From positions 1 to 16,091 of the forward strand of contig JBMNPN010000055.1 of NCBI GenBank assembly GCA_050943615.1: a DNA stretch of 16,091 nt, read 5' to 3'. This document shows positions 14,214-16,091 of the stretch, piece after piece. Each line of letters opens with the position of its first letter. Positions within the stretch are counted from its first letter, which is position 1. The position numbers and the translations under genes were made by a program. Under the pieces are notes generated by a model that saw only the letters and a list, made by a program, of their open reading frames with translations, did no database searches and had not been told where the DNA came from. Origin of the DNA: CACZQA01 sp050943615. Lineage in GTDB: Bacteria > Actinomycetota > Coriobacteriia > Coriobacteriales > QAMH01.

Positions 14214-14262
14214 GTGCGCAGCCCCAGGCGCACTTGCAAGGTTACTCTCTCGCCCTGAGAGG

Positions 14263-14673
14263 CTATGCGTGCATCGGCAGGTGCTTTGTGATGCGGTCGA
14301 CCGCGTTCTTCTTTCCGTACAGGGCGATACCCACCAGGTCCAGATCCTCGGTGGCATGGCGCGCGACCTCGGCGCGATTGTCCTCGTCGTTGTAGGTCTC
14401 GAAGAGCTCGTGCGTGTAGATGCTCGCATCGACGTCATCGCGCGCGTTCACCTTTTCGAGCACCGTGGACAGCTCCTCTGCCGTCGCGGAGAGGATCATG
14501 ATCGGCTGCTGCGACATGGGCAGGTACTTCCTGCCACTGCCGTCCTCGTATGGTTCGCCGACGATATTCTCAGTCGCGGCGATGCCGCTCATGAGAAAGG
14601 CGCAAACGTTCAGTTCCTGCCACGGCTCCAAATCGTTGCGCAAGATGACCTTGATCTTCGTGTCGAAATTCAT
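14263..14673 (-). CDS. DUF2000 family protein
   Basis: A 136-aa soluble protein that fits DUF2000 along its whole length. Recognisable stretches are LEPWQELNVCAFLMSGIA (residues 15-32), the VGEPYEDGSG segment, YLPMSQQPIMIL, LFETYNDEDNR and the ending DLDLVGIALYG-KK-AVD. The family has a peptidyl-tRNA-hydrolase-like fold and no assigned reaction. ATG 14673 is preceded by AAGGGA, and the length is usual for the family. It is divergently arranged with the LysR-type gene at 14803 and separated by 129 bp, which suggests that this regulator controls it. No membrane segment or signal is seen. Confidence 0.88.
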   Translation of the reverse strand: MNFDTKIKVILRNDLEPWQELNVCAFLMSGIAATENIVGEPYEDGSGRKYLPMSQQPIMILSATAEELSTVLEKVNARDDVDASIYTHELFETYNDEDNRAEVARHATEDLDLVGIALYGKKNAVDRITKHLPMHA

Positions 14674-14802
14674 TTCCGTACATCCCTTTGAATTGCCGTT
14701 TTCCGGGTGCTACAGTACTTATCGTCCAATACTGCAGTCAAATAGATATATTTGCAGAAGTAATTCAGAAATTTTGATAGACAGTTTGGCGATGGTTTGG
14801 CA
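14674..14802. promoter_or_regulatory. Divergent regulatory region between DUF2000 and LysR-type genes
   Basis: An AT-rich 129-bp spacer. It contains a perfect dyad AAATA-GATA-TATTT (14740-14753) that fits the T-N11-A LysR-box pattern, inside a wider pair CTGCA (14732-14736) and TGCAG (14753-14757) whose centre is offset by 2 bp. Such sites usually bind the LysR protein that is transcribed away from them. The exact site and both promoters are inferred. Confidence 0.45.
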
Positions 14803-15750
14803 ATGGAACTCAAGAACATTCTGACAGTCAAGAAGATCGTCGAGACGGGCAGCTTCCAGAAAGCTGCACGCGAGCTGAACTATGCGCAGTCGACGATAAG
14901 CTTTCAGGTACGCCGGCTCGAAAGCGAGTTGGGTGTGCACCTGTTCGAGCGCCAGGGTCAGATCATGCGCCTCACCCAGCAGGGCCAGGAGCTCATGCCC
15001 GCATTCGATGGAGTACTCGCTGCTGTCGACCAGGTCGAGCAGACCGCGGCCAGAAGCAAGAAGCCGCAGGGGCTGTTGAGGGTGTGCGCTCCCGAATCGC
15101 TAGTAACCTATAGGCTTCAACCAGTCCTTGCCGAGTTCAAGAGGGCAGCGCCCGAGGTGAACCTGCGCCTTGCGGTCGAGAACTGCTATGACATCTACGA
15201 CCGCCTGCTGACAGGCGGCGTCGACATCGCCATCCATTACGACGTCGCCGATTACCCTGAAGGGTACGAAGCCGTGCAGCTGGGGACATTTCCACTCGTG
15301 CTGGTGGGTTCGCCCGGGCTGACGGAGCGCGACCGCGATTTCGTCACCGCCCGCCAGAAAAAGACCATCTGCCACATCAGCAACGATCCAAAGGCCCTTT
15401 ACCTGCGTATTTGGAAAAGCTATCTGACCGAACGCGCCATTACACTCGCTCCCGAAATGGAGGTCTGGAGCATCGAAGCAGTCAAGCGCTGTGTGGAAAG
15501 CGGGCTCGGCGTCGCCTACCTCCCCCGCTTCACCGTGGAAGAGGAGCTCAAGTCGGGGTCCCTCATCGAGATCCCCACAGATCTTGCGGGCGCATCGATG
15601 AAGGCACTCTGCGTGCGCGACGCACGCAGATGGGAAAGCCCCGCCGCAAGTCTGTTCTGGCAGCTGCTCATCGATTCCATGCCTCTGTCGCAAGAGTCCT
15701 CCCGCGCAAGGAAAAAGCAGCAGAAACGACATGTCTCGAGCCAGAGATGA
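14803..15750 (+). CDS. LysR-family transcriptional regulator
   Basis: A 315-aa regulator with the standard layout. The winged HTH is at about residues 1-60 (FQKAARELNYAQSTISFQV, then RRLESELGVHLFER). A linker helix follows, then an inducer-binding periplasmic-binding-protein-like domain at about 90-300 (RVCAPESL, LLTGGVDIAIHYD, VESGLGVAYLPRF). The C-terminus is basic and Lys/Arg-rich. ATG 14803 is preferred because it starts the family-typical MELKN; a TTG two codons upstream (14797) is an alternative. The ribosome site is weak, which is common for autoregulated LysR genes. It is divergent from the DUF2000 gene, its likely target, and the inducer is unknown. The length is normal and there is no sign of damage. 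Confidence 0.93.
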   Translation: MELKNILTVKKIVETGSFQKAARELNYAQSTISFQVRRLESELGVHLFERQGQIMRLTQQGQELMPAFDGVLAAVDQVEQTAARSKKPQGLLRVCAPESLVTYRLQPVLAEFKRAAPEVNLRLAVENCYDIYDRLLTGGVDIAIHYDVADYPEGYEAVQLGTFPLVLVGSPGLTERDRDFVTARQKKTICHISNDPKALYLRIWKSYLTERAITLAPEMEVWSIEAVKRCVESGLGVAYLPRFTVEEELKSGSLIEIPTDLAGASMKALCVRDARRWESPAASLFWQLLIDSMPLSQESSRARKKQQKRHVSSQR

Positions 15751-15759
15751 GGTCGCGTC

Positions 15760-15802
15760 TTTCAAAGGGACCTCTCAAGATTACGGAAAGTCCAATTTGA
15801 AA
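15760..15802 (+). other. Imperfect inverted repeat after the LysR-type gene
   Basis: TTTCAAA-GGGAC (15760-15771) can pair with GTCC-AA-TTTGAAA (15790-15802) with a small bulge. It begins 10 nt after the stop codon and may protect or end the transcript, although no T-run follows. The rest of 15803-15993 holds no gene that I can support. Confidence 0.35.
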
Positions 15803-15924
15803 CCTCCGTCTTCTACCCCTTTGTCAAAAACTCACGGTTCTGTAAATATTCCCTGTTTCGGAGACGGGTATGACCGGCAACAAGCCGATGTTTTCTCTCG
15901 GCTCAACCTAGCGCTGCCAATAAA

Positions 15925-15962
15925 TGCGAGAAATGTAAGCGTGCTCCAGACAAATTCTCGCA
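15925..15962. repeat. 8-bp inverted repeat beside the transposase end
   Basis: TGCGAGAA (15925-15932) and TTCTCGCA (15955-15962) are perfect complements separated by 22 nt. They lie 32 nt beyond the stop of the IS transposase fragment, where an IS3-type terminal repeat would be expected. They may belong to the element end or to its target. The boundary cannot be fixed without the other end of the element. Confidence 0.35.
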
Positions 15963-15993
15963 ATACGGGACTACGGACGTTTTCCTGGACACC

Positions 15994-16091
15994 TCAGACG
16001 GCTATGCCCCGCTCCTCGCGGAACTCCCGTATCGTCTTCCATCCCAGCGCCTTCTTGATCTTCCCGTCGCGGTACCAGGCGAGGTACTCTC
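15994..16091 (-). CDS. IS3-family transposase, C-terminal part (cut by window edge)
   Basis: The minus strand has an open frame from the window edge to TGA at 15994-15996. The last 32 residues include EYLAWYRDGKIKKALGW and FREERGIAV. This matches the usual end of the integrase-type (DDE) transposase of IS3/IS150-like elements, where Y-x-x-x-Y/W-x-x-x-[R/K]-I-K-x-x-L-G precedes a short tail ending near the right terminal repeat. The rest, including the catalytic DDE residues, lies beyond the window, so it cannot be told whether the element is intact. The sequence just past the stop (GTGTCCAGGAAAACG on the minus strand) is probably part of the element's end. Confidence 0.7.
   Translation of the reverse strand, partial: EYLAWYRDGKIKKALGWKTIREFREERGIAV

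Noticed and set aside
14215..14262. A CTCTC/GAGAG hairpin after the DUF2000 stop as its terminator.
   Set aside because: The stem is only 5 bp and no T-run follows on the minus strand; the stronger hairpin at 14175-14213 may serve instead.
15886..15905. Overlapping CGGC/GCCG hairpins after the LysR-type gene as a terminator or attenuator.
   Set aside because: The alternative stems are 4-6 bp, the T content nearby is modest, and they lie over 100 nt past the stop; too weak to annotate.

Overview
The window looks like chromosomal DNA of a high-GC, monoderm actinobacterium. The class Coriobacteriia (Eggerthella/Slackia/Olsenella/Collinsella-like) is the best guess, from the GC-rich coding, the Cna-B and Spy0128-type pilins with class B sortase, the DUF2000 gene and the IS3-type transposase end. 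This is inferred from family content; no marker gene settles it. Most of the window (about 2.4 to 14.1 kb) is a cell-surface locus: a sortase-dependent pilus operon followed by two large stand-alone adhesins.

Layout: 222-1622 (+), a divergent ClC-type chloride channel/transporter. 1666-2351, an array of about 14 palindrome-centred repeat units (array 1). 2361-2598, an AT-rich leader with a candidate promoter. 2599-7381 (+), a six-gene pilus operon: tip-like pilin, small basic/coiled-coil protein, SipA-like signal-peptidase homologue, Spy0128/FctA-like backbone pilin, class B sortase, and a basal-pilin-like protein. 7430-7468, a strong terminator. 7499-10513 (-), a 1004-aa adhesin with a Ser-rich N-terminus and eight Cna-B domains. 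10786-11345, a second array of the same repeat family in inverted orientation (array 2). 11520-14132 (+), an 870-aa beta-helix/Cna-B adhesin. 14175-14213, a terminator. 14263-14673 (-), a DUF2000 protein, divergent from a LysR-type regulator (14803-15750, +). 15994-16091 (-), the C-terminus of an IS3-family transposase that runs off the window.

How it fits together: the pilus gene order (tip, SipA-like, backbone, class B sortase, base) matches the FCT pilus islands of group A streptococcus (cpa-sipA-fctA-srtC-fctB). Two sorting-signal classes are visible. The tip and backbone pilins end in a non-canonical A[S/A]TGI motif, presumably for the class B pilus sortase in the operon. The basal pilin and the 870-aa adhesin carry TPxTGD, presumably for a housekeeping sortase outside the window. 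The 1004-aa adhesin has a mutated version, SPETSD.

The least explained feature is the pair of repeat arrays. Units of about 48 bp share conserved flanks, but their centres differ in sequence while staying self-complementary. Some adjacent units nest into larger inverted repeats. The arrays face each other in opposite orientation and bracket the pilus operon plus the large minus-strand adhesin. They may be a mobile palindromic (REP/BIME-like) family, a recombination substrate, or binding/termination structures. The sequence alone does not choose between these.
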